Of a stretch of 8,361 bases of DNA, positions 1 through 6,612 are shown in pieces. The stretch comes from an uncultured Clostridia bacterium (GTDB lineage Bacteria > Bacillota > Clostridia > Oscillospirales > CAG-272): assembly GCA_946061315.1 (NCBI GenBank), contig CAMGRB010000049.1, positions 1 through 8,361 of the forward strand, written 5' to 3'. A program made the position numbers and the translations under genes. Below the pieces are notes generated by a model, which was not told where the DNA came from, did not search any database, and saw only the letters and a list, made by a program, of their open reading frames with translations. The stretch's first letter is position 1, and every line of letters begins with the position of its first letter.

Positions 1-1145
1 CTCAACGTTTCGCCGACAGGTGCAAGGTAGTTGTTTGCAAGTGCGCCCGTAAGAGAATATGAAACCGTTACGTCCTGCTCCTCAGCGCCAAGTCCGTATG
101 CAACGTCCTTGCTTGCAAAAGTACCGGTTGCCATAACACCTACTTCATCGGTTCCGATAAGACCTGCAAGCGTGCCCGCCTTTACGGTAGCCGTATCGCT
201 TCCGTCATAAACTTTATTTGCAACGGTTGTTCCGCTGATAGTCAGTTGCTTTTTAGCTATCGTAAATTCGAAGGTTGCTTGTGCCGCTTTCCACTCCGCC
301 GTTGATGCAACGGAAACTCTTACCTCATAGCTTCCCGCGTTTACGGGAGCGGCAGAAGACCATTCGGTTTCGCCTGCGCCTTTGTATTCAAGCGTAATTG
401 CGCCGTCACCGTTTGCGGTAAACTTGTCGCCGGAGAGGGTATAAGCTTCGCCGTCGTAAGTTTTGCCGAGCACAACGCCGTCTGCAAGCAGAACTTGATT
501 GTTCTTTGCTTCAAGTGTGTCGCCGCTTGTAAAGGTTTCCGTTCCTTTTTTGCCACATACGCAGGACTTGAAATATTTTGCAGCCTCGGTGTAGCTTGCC
601 TCGCTTGCAAAATATTCTTCCGCTACAACCTCCCGGTCGTAAACGTGTGCAGCGGTATCAAGCTTTTCATCGCAACCTTCCACGGTGCAGAGGTGCCAAT
701 GGTTCGTTTCGTCGCTTAACCATTCGGCCGATGCCTGATGAGTATGTGCAGGGCGTTCATATCCGCAAACGTTGCAGGTGGTGTCTGCGTCGTTGCCGTA
801 TGTGTGAGCCGCCTTGTCAAGCTGCTCGTTGCAACCGTTTACAGAGCAGAGGTGCCAATGGTTTGTGCCGTCCGTGCTCCACTCGGCCGATGCCTGATGA
901 GTATGAGCCGCTCTTTTATATCCGCAGACGTTGCAGGTGGTATCTGCATCGTTGTCATAAACGTGCTCCGCTTTTTCGGATACGTCCGTATGATCTTTGG
1001 TCGTACACTGATGCCAGTGATAAGTTCCGTCTGTTCCCCACGCATCGGAAAACTCGTGCTTATCGTTGCCGCATCCCGTAAGTACGGTAAGCATTAAAAC
1101 GAGCGCGAGAGCCAGCGCCGGAATCATGATGAGTGATTTTTTCAT
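1..1145 (-). CDS. Surface lipoprotein with Cys/His-rich repeats and MBG/YDG-like domains (partial, 3' end off the left edge)
   Basis: The reading frame is open from the ATG at 1145 to the left edge: 381 codons with no stop. The start has an AGGAGAG ribosome binding site at 1151-1157, five bases away. Residues 1-25 form a lipoprotein signal peptide: KK, a hydrophobic run, then LTGC with Cys25 as the predicted lipidated residue, so the protein should be anchored on the outer face of the membrane. Residues 30-198 contain three copies of a repeat with a period of 53 residues, each built on HWHxC and an HxY motif; copies 1 and 2 end in CNVCGY. Residues about 213-298 resemble an MBG (mostly bacterial Ig-like) domain, ending in a TIAKK motif. 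Residues about 299-381 resemble a YDG domain (KVYDGSDTATV, LTGALANNY). Such domains are typical of clostridial surface proteins and usually occur in series, so the full protein is probably much longer. The ligand or role is unknown. It lies downstream of, and in the same orientation as, a two-component operon, but a terminator separates them. Confidence 0.85.
   Translation of the reverse strand, partial: MKKSLIMIPALALALVLMLTVLTGCGNDKHEFSDAWGTDGTYHWHQCTTKDHTDVSEKAEHVYDNDADTTCNVCGYKRAAHTHQASAEWSTDGTNHWHLCSVNGCNEQLDKAAHTYGNDADTTCNVCGYERPAHTHQASAEWLSDETNHWHLCTVEGCDEKLDTAAHVYDREVVAEEYFASEASYTEAAKYFKSCVCGKKGTETFTSGDTLEAKNNQVLLADGVVLGKTYDGEAYTLSGDKFTANGDGAITLEYKGAGETEWSSAAPVNAGSYEVRVSVASTAEWKAAQATFEFTIAKKQLTISGTTVANKVYDGSDTATVKAGTLAGLIGTDEVGVMATGTFASKDVAYGLGAEEQDVTVSYSLTGALANNYLAPVGETL
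636..1058 (-). repeat. Tandem coding repeat, period 159 bases (53 residues), three copies
   Basis: The copies lie at about 906-1058, 747-905 and 636-746 inside the lipoprotein gene. Copies 2 and 3 share long identical stretches offset by exactly 159 bases, for example TCGGCCGATGCCTGATGAGT at 724 and 883, and GCAGAGGTGCCAATGGTT at 687 and 846. That degree of DNA identity suggests a fairly recent duplication. Copy 1 is more diverged. Copy 3 loses the register after residue about 170, where an insert precedes a CVCG motif at residues 195-198. In protein terms each unit has HWHxC, then Cys or His five residues after that Cys, then HxY; copies 1 and 2 add CxxCGY. Confidence 0.85.
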
Positions 1146-1255
1146 AATTTCTCTCCTGTTTTGAGTATTTATTTGTTTGTCGGGGCAGAGCCGCCGATAA
1201 AACCTTTGTTAACTTTCTTTTCGAAGGGGCAGAGTAAATCCCACGCCGTAAAGAT

Positions 1256-1284
1256 AATCCGTCTGTACGGATTCTTAAAAGAAT
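1256..1284 (-). promoter_or_regulatory. Two adjoining palindromes at the start of the lipoprotein leader
   Basis: AATCCGT/ACGGATT (1256-1262 and 1267-1273, four-base loop) is a perfect 7-bp inverted repeat. It abuts and slightly overlaps ATTCTT/AAGAAT (1271-1276 and 1279-1284, two-base loop). Together they cover about +1 to +29 of the predicted transcript. They could be operators for a repressor or response regulator, or a 5' RNA stem. The sequence alone does not decide between these. Confidence 0.4.
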
Positions 1285-1290
1285 AAGTCG

Positions 1291-1319
1291 ATAATATCCC
1301 CATTTTACCCCGTTTTCAA
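1291..1319 (-). promoter_or_regulatory. Candidate sigma-A promoter of the lipoprotein gene
   Basis: On the minus strand, TTGAAA (1314-1319) is followed after 17 bases by TATTAT (1291-1296). Each hexamer is one mismatch from consensus at the optimal spacing. The predicted transcript would start near 1284, giving a leader of about 140 bases, which is long for a gene with a simple strong ribosome binding site. Confidence 0.55.
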
Positions 1320-1466
1320 TTTCGGGGGGACAGTTCATTTTCCGGCTTATCTTCTTTTCGTAGTGCGAACGTCAAATCCGCCATTCTACGATTATATTTT
1401 ACGATTTGTTCTTCATTTATGGGAGTGTCAAATATCCCCCCTGCGCGCATTTTTAATAAAAATAAG

Positions 1467-1499
1467 AAAATCGGCTGCGCACCTGCAGCCGATTTTTTT
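1467..1499 (-). terminator. Rho-independent terminator of the sensor/kinase/regulator operon
   Basis: A perfect 12-bp stem (AAAATCGGCTGC paired with GCAGCCGATTTT) has a six-base loop. On the minus strand it is followed by TTTTCTTATTTTTA. It begins 21 bases past the response-regulator stop codon. The other strand also has a T-run, so it could work in both directions, but no plus-strand gene leads into it. Confidence 0.88.
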
Positions 1500-1520
1500 C
1501 TTTACGTATATTTTGGTTTA

Positions 1521-2168
1521 TCAGAAGTTATCTTCCGTTCTCTCGCGTATGACAAGCCCCGTTTCCCTTGCGCGCACGGCAAGCTCCGTGCGGTTTCTGA
1601 AGCCCGTTTTCTCAAGCATATTCGTCACGTGATTTCTGACGCGCTTTTCGGAAATTCCGAGTTTATCCGCAATCTCCCCGTTTGTAAATCCGCCCGTCAT
1701 CTCGCGCAGTATCTCAAGCTCCCGTGCGGTCAGCTCACAGCTTTTTGCAAGCCCCAGCGTAACCTCGGGCACCTCGTCGGGATATACTCTCTCACCGCCG
1801 AGCACTCTTTTTATAAGCGACAGTATCGGCTCCTTGCTGAAATCCTTGTACCAAAAGCCCTCCACGCCGATTTTTTTGGCGCGCTCCACGTAGGAGCATT
1901 CGGGCATTGAGGTAACTATTATGATTTTAATTTGCGGGTTTAACTTTTTTACGCGCTCCGCGGCAGATAGACCGCTTGACCCGTTCTTTGTTACCACGTC
2001 CATAAGAATGAGGTCGATTTTTTGTTTAAGGCAGTATATATCGGCAACCGATGCATTGTCAATCGAAGCGACGAGTTCATATTCCTCCGAGGAATTTATA
2101 AAGCCCTCGAGAAGCTGCCTCGGCATAGCCTGGTCCTCAACTATCATAATACGTGTTTTGTTTTCCAT
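1521..2168 (-). CDS. NarL/LuxR-family response regulator
   Basis: This 215-residue protein has the standard two-domain form of the NarL/FixJ class. The receiver domain (about 5-122) shows the acidic pair Glu11-Asp12, the likely phosphoacceptor Asp57 (LILMD), the switch residue Thr86 and the conserved Lys108. The LuxR-type helix-turn-helix (about 145-205) has the LTARELEIL start, the NGEIADKLGIS turn, the recognition helix around EKRVRNHV, and the final NRTELA and GL motifs. It should bind DNA as a phosphorylation-dependent dimer, with the kinase encoded directly upstream as its partner. The ATG follows the kinase stop codon with no gap, and its AGGAGA ribosome binding site (2175-2180) lies inside the kinase gene, so the two are probably translationally coupled. 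The target genes are unknown. The class assignment is firm; the signal is not. Confidence 0.95.
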   Translation of the reverse strand: MENKTRIMIVEDQAMPRQLLEGFINSSEEYELVASIDNASVADIYCLKQKIDLILMDVVTKNGSSGLSAAERVKKLNPQIKIIIVTSMPECSYVERAKKIGVEGFWYKDFSKEPILSLIKRVLGGERVYPDEVPEVTLGLAKSCELTARELEILREMTGGFTNGEIADKLGISEKRVRNHVTNMLEKTGFRNRTELAVRARETGLVIRERTEDNF

Positions 2169-3467
2169 TTATAATCTCCTGTCTTTCAAAACGTGCAGAA
2201 TAAGAGTAAACTCCGGCGTGCTTATCACGGTCATATCCCCACCCTCACGCTCCGTGACGGAACGGAGAGAGGAGAGCCCGCCGCCCTCGACTATCTCGGA
2301 GGAGGGAGGTAACCCGTTGTTCTTTATTTTTATTTCATAGTGCGTGTCACTCTCGCTTACAAAAACGTCGAGCCTGTCGCCTTTTGCGTGGCGCACGGCG
2401 TTTGTAAGACATTCGTGCACGGCGTGGATAAGTATTTTTTCGGCAACCGATTTTTCGGGAATACGCTCCCCGATATAAGATACGGTAACGCCTATATCTT
2501 TTGCCGCCGAGATAAGATCGGAAAACTCGTCGGATGAGTCCCCGTCTTCTTTTGCCTCATAGAGCATTTTTATGCTTTGCTCCCAGAAGTCAATAAGCGA
2601 CCCCTTGTCGTATTCTTCTTTTTCGGAGAGCGACTTTTTCGTTCTCAAAAGAAGCTCGCCCATACCGTCGTGTATTCTTACCTTTGCCTCGAGTATCTCT
2701 TTTTCCCTTGTAAGCTCCGTCACCTTTTCGCCGTATTCCCGTAGACGCTTATTCATTTTTGCAAGCTCCGTATTTTTCTCGAATAGAGAAGACGAGAGCA
2801 AATATTCCTCGGTTATATCTTCGCTTATAAGCTCGTAAACCGTTTTTCCGTCCGCTTTGTGCTCGTTCTTCCTGTAAAGGCGTATTTCGCCGTTTGGCAA
2901 CTTTATAACGGACGATTCGCCGCTTTTAGTAACCAAAACACCCGCCAAAACGTTTCCATCATCAATATTTTTGAGGAACACGGACGCATTAAATAGCGAT
3001 TTTCCCGTTACTATTTTTGATTCCTGTGCTATTTTTCGGTTCATAAGGACGGGCAAGCCCGTTTCGTCGTAAAAGCAGATGCCGACGGGCAACTTGTCAA
3101 GGGCGTCTTTTACCGACATTGAGGTAAGACGTGACTTTCTGCGTCTTATGGAAAGCGCAAGCATCAAAGAAGACAAAATTGCAAGAACAACCGTTATAAT
3201 TATCGCAAGTACGGCGGGCATACGGTATGCGGATAATACAAAACCGTCGGGGGAGTATCCGAATTCCTTTATCAAAACTCCGTTGTAGAGCATACACAAA
3301 AAGGCAAACGATACGGCGAGCAGAGTATATGCCGAGGCAGTAAAGCGAGCCTTTAATCTGTAAGAAGCACACATTATTGCGCACACAAGGCTCTCAATGC
3401 AGACAAGAAAGAGAATACATACCACGGCTTTGCAAATTGCGGGGGAGGTGTCGATAAAACTTGTCAT
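2169..3467 (-). CDS. Membrane sensor histidine kinase with PAS-like domain
   Basis: This 432-residue kinase has three N-terminal membrane segments (about 10-33, 43-66, 83-106) with almost no extracytoplasmic domain. A PAS-like region follows (about 118-217, LPVGICFYDETG ... N), then a charged coiled-coil linker (about 226-264). The phosphoacceptor motif is His266-Asp267 in VRIHDGMGELL. The ATPase domain has an N box (His351-Glu352, Asn356, His360), NNG at 383-385 where many kinases have DNG or DDG, and a glycine-rich EGGGLSSL at 394-401. This layout suits a kinase partner of LuxR-type regulators, and such a regulator follows immediately. Its ATG overlaps the stop codon of the upstream gene as ATGA, with GAGGAGGG just upstream (3474-3481), so it is coupled to that gene as well. 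The short loops between membrane segments suggest it senses through the membrane, through the PAS region, or through a partner protein rather than by binding an external ligand itself. Confidence 0.92.
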   Translation of the reverse strand: MTSFIDTSPAICKAVVCILFLVCIESLVCAIMCASYRLKARFTASAYTLLAVSFAFLCMLYNGVLIKEFGYSPDGFVLSAYRMPAVLAIIITVVLAILSSLMLALSIRRRKSRLTSMSVKDALDKLPVGICFYDETGLPVLMNRKIAQESKIVTGKSLFNASVFLKNIDDGNVLAGVLVTKSGESSVIKLPNGEIRLYRKNEHKADGKTVYELISEDITEEYLLSSSLFEKNTELAKMNKRLREYGEKVTELTREKEILEAKVRIHDGMGELLLRTKKSLSEKEEYDKGSLIDFWEQSIKMLYEAKEDGDSSDEFSDLISAAKDIGVTVSYIGERIPEKSVAEKILIHAVHECLTNAVRHAKGDRLDVFVSESDTHYEIKIKNNGLPPSSEIVEGGGLSSLRSVTEREGGDMTVISTPEFTLILHVLKDRRL

Positions 3468-5122
3468 ATTCTGCCCTCCTCAAACGGTATTTGCATAGTT
3501 ACAAATATAGTGGAGTCCTGATTTTCCACCTTGACGGTGGCGCCGATCTCTTTTAATTTGTCACCGCCGTAATTCTCGTTTATTGTACGGGTCGGGCTTT
3601 CCATCGATACGCGCAAGGACGCAAAGCCGTCTTTTACCGAAAGGGTCACAAAGCAGGCGGAAATATCGGGCAGGGCAAGCTCTATACAGTCCTCAAAGAA
3701 GTCGTATAAAGCGGCAACAGTACGGTAGGGGAGCGCCCCTCCTCCCGTTTCTTTTACAGCAGAGGATGCGCCGTAAAACGAAAGAGCGTCAAGCGATTCC
3801 GCAATGGCGTACGTAAGTTCTTTTGTGTTTACCGTGCCTTTATCGCCTATAATTGCAAGGTTGCTCCTTCTTTTTATATAAGCACCGTATATGAGGGCGG
3901 TTTTCATCGCTTTTTCATACGAGGCACCGCTTTTTGCATCGTCAAGTACGGAGCGAACTTTGTCAAGACAAGGGCGCAGAGTTATTGATATATCGTCGTA
4001 GAGCTTATTCTGTGCGGCAATTTTCGATTGGTTTGCTTTTATCTCGTTTTCGGAGGTAATAAGCACGTTTTCTTCCGACAGAGTTTTTCCAATCTCTCTT
4101 ATCTTTGAGTTTATGGAGTTTATGGCGGTCAGATCCTGCGACCAATAAACCGTACCTCCGCTTATTTCGCTACCGTAAAATTTAGTGTTTTCGTCAAGAT
4201 AAATATAAGAATTGCAAGCTTTTGCAAGCTGTTTTCCCGTTACCTGCGGCGCAGTTTTCGAGGAGAGGACTATATTTTTGTCTTTATCCGTTATAATTGC
4301 GGATACACTCGCCGAATCAAAAAGCATGGCGTGGTCCTTATTTGACGGGATAAAACCGATATATATAAGGCTTTCGCATATCACGATAACCGAGAATAAA
4401 ACGGTTTCCTGAAAATTATATATCTCTGTCGGAATGCACTCGCGGACAAATATCAACGCAAAACAAACGGTAAAAGCAAGGAGGGGTATCCACGCTTTTT
4501 TGCGGCAGGCTGAATTTCTGCACTTTATAAAAAGGAGCAAAACGTCTGCCGTGAAAACGCAAACTATCCACGCCATAATTATAAAGTAACCGATTTTTCG
4601 CTCATAGACGGAGTTTGAGTTTACAAAGCCCGCCTGAAATGAAAATACCAACTGGTGCAAATCGTTTGTAAACACAAGCGCCACGAGGAAAAGCGGAGCA
4701 AGGAGCATAAGATACCATTTGCGGTTTATGGAAAAACCATCGGGCTTTTCGGTTTCAATAATCGAAAACAAAAGAAATACGGGCGCAAAGCAAAGCGGAA
4801 TGTAAAACGAATACCAAAGATACCTCGTTTCCACCTCGCCCGAAAATAAATTGTATTTCAGAATTTTTATAAAAAGCATAAGCGCAAATGAGGCAACCGT
4901 CGCTATAAGACCGTTTCTTATACCCTTTATAGCCACACGCCGAACGAGCGATACGACCCACCACGCACACAGAGCGAAAAATATAATTTGCGCGCCAAAG
5001 AAAAAGATTTTCATTAAATCAAGCGGCACGTATTCGTCGCAATACTGCAAAATTCCCGCAATGATAAACAGTGCGGGTGCAACGATATAACCTGACGGAA
5101 TTTTTCTGTCGTTTGCGTTCAT
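3464..5122 (-). CDS. 7TM sensor protein with degenerate histidine-kinase core (putative pseudokinase)
   Basis: This 552-residue protein has seven or eight N-terminal hydrophobic segments within residues 12-258. They resemble the histidine-kinase N-terminal 7TM domain, including a TNDLHQLVF motif at 152-160 and the GYFIIMAW segment at 178-185. A PAS-like stretch (about 265-330) and a coiled coil (about 330-372) follow. The region that would be the dimerisation and phosphotransfer helix (about 373-420) reads LYDDISITLRPCLDKV and has no acceptor His. The C-terminal part (about 435-548) aligns in order with an ATPase domain, but where an N box is expected it reads FEDCIELAL, without the Asn, and no glycine-rich G box is visible. 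Its end, STIFVTMQIPF, is like the last strand of that fold. It is the first gene of the operon, with ribosome binding site AGAGGAAA at 5129-5136 and its own promoter. The inferred role is a sensor or scaffold acting on the adjacent kinase; direct kinase activity looks unlikely. Confidence 0.8.
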   Translation of the reverse strand: MNANDRKIPSGYIVAPALFIIAGILQYCDEYVPLDLMKIFFFGAQIIFFALCAWWVVSLVRRVAIKGIRNGLIATVASFALMLFIKILKYNLFSGEVETRYLWYSFYIPLCFAPVFLLFSIIETEKPDGFSINRKWYLMLLAPLFLVALVFTNDLHQLVFSFQAGFVNSNSVYERKIGYFIIMAWIVCVFTADVLLLFIKCRNSACRKKAWIPLLAFTVCFALIFVRECIPTEIYNFQETVLFSVIVICESLIYIGFIPSNKDHAMLFDSASVSAIITDKDKNIVLSSKTAPQVTGKQLAKACNSYIYLDENTKFYGSEISGGTVYWSQDLTAINSINSKIREIGKTLSEENVLITSENEIKANQSKIAAQNKLYDDISITLRPCLDKVRSVLDDAKSGASYEKAMKTALIYGAYIKRRSNLAIIGDKGTVNTKELTYAIAESLDALSFYGASSAVKETGGGALPYRTVAALYDFFEDCIELALPDISACFVTLSVKDGFASLRVSMESPTRTINENYGGDKLKEIGATVKVENQDSTIFVTMQIPFEEGRI

Positions 5123-5176
5123 TTTGACTTTCCTCTGCCGTTTTGATTTTATGCCGTGAAAAACTCTTTCAATTAT

Positions 5177-5205
5177 ATGATACCATAAAGAAAATCCATT
5201 TACAA
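5177..5205 (-). promoter_or_regulatory. Candidate promoter of the three-gene signalling operon
   Basis: TTGTAA (5200-5205) and TATCAT (5177-5182) on the minus strand are 17 bases apart, with a TGG extended -10 element directly upstream of TATCAT. A perfect TATAAT overlaps at 5172-5177 but would sit 22 bases from the same -35. Either choice places transcription start around 5165-5170, about 45 bases before the ATG at 5122. Confidence 0.55.
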
Positions 5206-5241
5206 TATTTTTAATGAGGCTTCAAAAAATATTTTCAAAGC

Positions 5242-5267
5242 AAAAATGCGGCGTGCGCCGCATTTTT
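5242..5267 (-). terminator. Rho-independent terminator of thyA-folA
   Basis: AAAAATGCGGCG and CGCCGCATTTTT are perfectly complementary around a central TG, which gives a stem of about 10-11 bp with a tight loop. On the minus strand the stem is followed by a short T-rich tail (GCTTT). The hairpin starts at the folA stop codon, so the last base of the TAA is part of the stem. Confidence 0.85.
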
Positions 5268-5779
5268 TATATAAGTTTTTCGAGTGAGAGGGGATTTGAG
5301 TTTTTGTAGGTTGTAAAGGCTATCGTGTAGCCGTTTGTTTCAAAATCTTCGGACTTATATACAAGCTCAAAATTCGGGTTTTTATCGAGATTTTCGTAAA
5401 AGACCTCGGCACCTCCGTCGGCGTCAACCTTGGTAACGAGAATCTCCTCGCAGTAAGGGAGCATCGTTTTATAAAACATCGCTCCGCCTATTACGTAAAC
5501 GTCGCCGTCCTCCTTGCAAAGAACGTCGGAGAGAGCTTTAAGGGTATGCACGCACAAAGCGTCCTCCCGTTCGATTCCGTCGGGGCACAGGACAATATTT
5601 TTTCTGTCCTTTAACGCTTTTCCGCCGGGGAATGACAAAAGAGTGTTATATCCCATACAAACGGTCTTTTCGAGCGTGTGCTCCTTGAAAAATTTCATAT
5701 CGAGGGGAAGGCGGAACAAAAGGTCGTTCTTTTTGCCGATACCCCATTTTTTATCGACCGCAACGATGGCTCTTATCAT
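5267..5779 (-). CDS. folA: Dihydrofolate reductase
   Basis: FolA reduces dihydrofolate to tetrahydrofolate with NADPH in the cytoplasm, restoring the cofactor oxidised by thymidylate synthase. The 170-residue length is normal. Visible family motifs are the Met20-loop WGIG at 12-15, the catalytic acid Asp27 in RLPLDMKFFK, GGKALKDRKNIVL at 52-64, and the cofactor-binding VYVIGGAMFY. At residue 44, where many bacterial enzymes have Arg in MGRxT (a contact to the NADPH 2'-phosphate in E. coli), this protein has Tyr (MGYNT). The ATG overlaps the thyA stop codon by four bases (ATGA), and its GGAGGTGG ribosome binding site (5784-5791) lies inside thyA. That is a typical coupled pair serving dTMP synthesis. 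The terminator follows immediately. Confidence 0.96.
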   Translation of the reverse strand: MIRAIVAVDKKWGIGKKNDLLFRLPLDMKFFKEHTLEKTVCMGYNTLLSFPGGKALKDRKNIVLCPDGIEREDALCVHTLKALSDVLCKEDGDVYVIGGAMFYKTMLPYCEEILVTKVDADGGAEVFYENLDKNPNFELVYKSEDFETNGYTIAFTTYKNSNPLSLEKLI

Positions 5780-6606
5780 ATAGCCACCTCCAAGCGCTCC
5801 TTAAGCGGTGTTGCCTGATAGTTTTCAAGTACAAAATCGTCGGGCGTGAACTTGTAAAAATCATCAATATCGGGATTTATTATAAGTTTCGGTGCGGGAT
5901 ATTCGGTATTTTCGAGCATTTCCTTAACCGAGGGAATATGGCGGTCGTATATATGCGCGTCGGCTATTACGTGAACAAACTCGCCCGCTTTAAGCCCCGT
6001 TACCTGCGCAAACATCATAAGAAGGGCAGAGTATTGCATAACGTTCCAGTTGTTTGCAACAGCCATATCGTTGGAGCGCTGATTGAGAATACCGTTTAAC
6101 TTACCGCCTGCAACGTTGAAGGTCATAGAGTATGCGCACGGATAAAGGTTCATCTCGTGCAAATCTTCAAAATTATATATGTTAGTAAGTATTCTTCTCG
6201 ATGCGGGGTTGTTTTTAAGGTCGAAAAGGACCCTGTCAACCTGGTCAAACTCGCCTTCGGGATATACGTGCTTTATGCCGAGCTGGTAGCCGTACGCTTT
6301 TCCGATAGTGCCGTCCTCGCCTGCCCAGCTGTCCCATATATGAGAGTGCAGGTCGGCAATTCTGTTGGACTTTTTCTGCCATATCCAGAGTATTTCGTCA
6401 ATAGCATTTTTGAAATTCTGCTTGCGCAGTGTCATTATCGGAAATTCTTTTGAAAGATCATAGCGGTTTACTATGCAAAATTTCTTTACCGTGTGTGCGG
6501 GGGTGCCGTCGTGCCACCTCGGGCGCACGTTCATATCGGTGTCCCACACTCCGTTTTCCAAAATGTCCGTAATATTCTCTCTGAAAACCTTATCGGCGTA
6601 GCTCAT
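5776..6606 (-). CDS. thyA: Thymidylate synthase (ThyA type)
   Basis: ThyA methylates dUMP to dTMP using methylenetetrahydrofolate and releases dihydrofolate, which the coupled folA product recycles. From the ATG at 6606 the protein is 276 residues, a usual length. Key motifs are the catalytic Cys157 in NLYPCAYSMTF, the QRSND block at 176-180 that contacts dUMP, NNWN at 185-188, and DAHIYDRH at 216-223. The WDSWAGEDG and GKAYGYQLG blocks are also present. The PCA form instead of the PCH of E. coli ThyA is, as I recall, normal for a Firmicutes clade and not a defect. A TTG at 6621 in the same frame would add five residues, but it falls within or beside the GGAGGAA ribosome binding site of the ATG, so the ATG is preferred. 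The gene is transcribed from a perfect-consensus promoter with a leader of about 33 bases. Confidence 0.97.
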   Translation of the reverse strand: MSYADKVFRENITDILENGVWDTDMNVRPRWHDGTPAHTVKKFCIVNRYDLSKEFPIMTLRKQNFKNAIDEILWIWQKKSNRIADLHSHIWDSWAGEDGTIGKAYGYQLGIKHVYPEGEFDQVDRVLFDLKNNPASRRILTNIYNFEDLHEMNLYPCAYSMTFNVAGGKLNGILNQRSNDMAVANNWNVMQYSALLMMFAQVTGLKAGEFVHVIADAHIYDRHIPSVKEMLENTEYPAPKLIINPDIDDFYKFTPDDFVLENYQATPLKERLEVAI

Positions 6607-6612
6607 GTCGTA

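Larger units (their letters stand above)
1146..1520. other. Intergenic region between the two-component operon and the lipoprotein gene
   Basis: This 375-base stretch has no convincing gene on either strand. The short plus-strand frames that cross it lack a ribosome binding site and run into the antisense of the response regulator. From right to left it holds the operon terminator (1467-1499), a featureless stretch (about 1320-1466), a candidate promoter for the lipoprotein gene (1291-1319), two adjoining palindromes (1256-1284), and a leader in which the nonamer CTCTGCCCC (minus strand) occurs twice, at 1226-1234 and 1182-1190. Confidence 0.6.

Noticed and set aside
578..1081. Plus-strand open frame of 167 codons across the repeat region
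   Set aside because: It is antisense to the lipoprotein gene. Its Arg/Cys-rich repeated protein is the mirror of the tandem repeat, and it has no convincing ribosome binding site.
1358..1391. Inverted repeat TCGTAG...CTACGA
   Set aside because: Six-base arms 22 bases apart are expected by chance, and there is no link to a promoter.
1419..1910. Plus-strand open frame of 163 codons from the intergenic region into the response regulator
   Set aside because: It runs through the operon terminator hairpin and the antisense of a clear receiver/HTH gene, with no family motif.
2308..2325. NNG in place of DNG/DDG in the kinase ATPase domain as a defect
   Set aside because: The N box and G box are intact, and from memory NNG is common in related clostridial kinases with LuxR-type partners.
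1921..2340. Plus-strand open frame of 139 codons
   Set aside because: It is the antisense shadow of the kinase/regulator junction and resembles no known protein.
5219..5241. Imperfect palindrome GCTTC...AAAGC beside the folA terminator
   Set aside because: Only the outer four bases and an A/T core pair, with mismatches between; it is best explained as A/T-rich tail sequence.
6121..6150. Loss of the His after the catalytic Cys in ThyA (PCA instead of PCH) as a sign of inactivation
   Set aside because: All other motifs are intact, and PCAYSMTF is, as I recall, the normal form in a Firmicutes ThyA clade.
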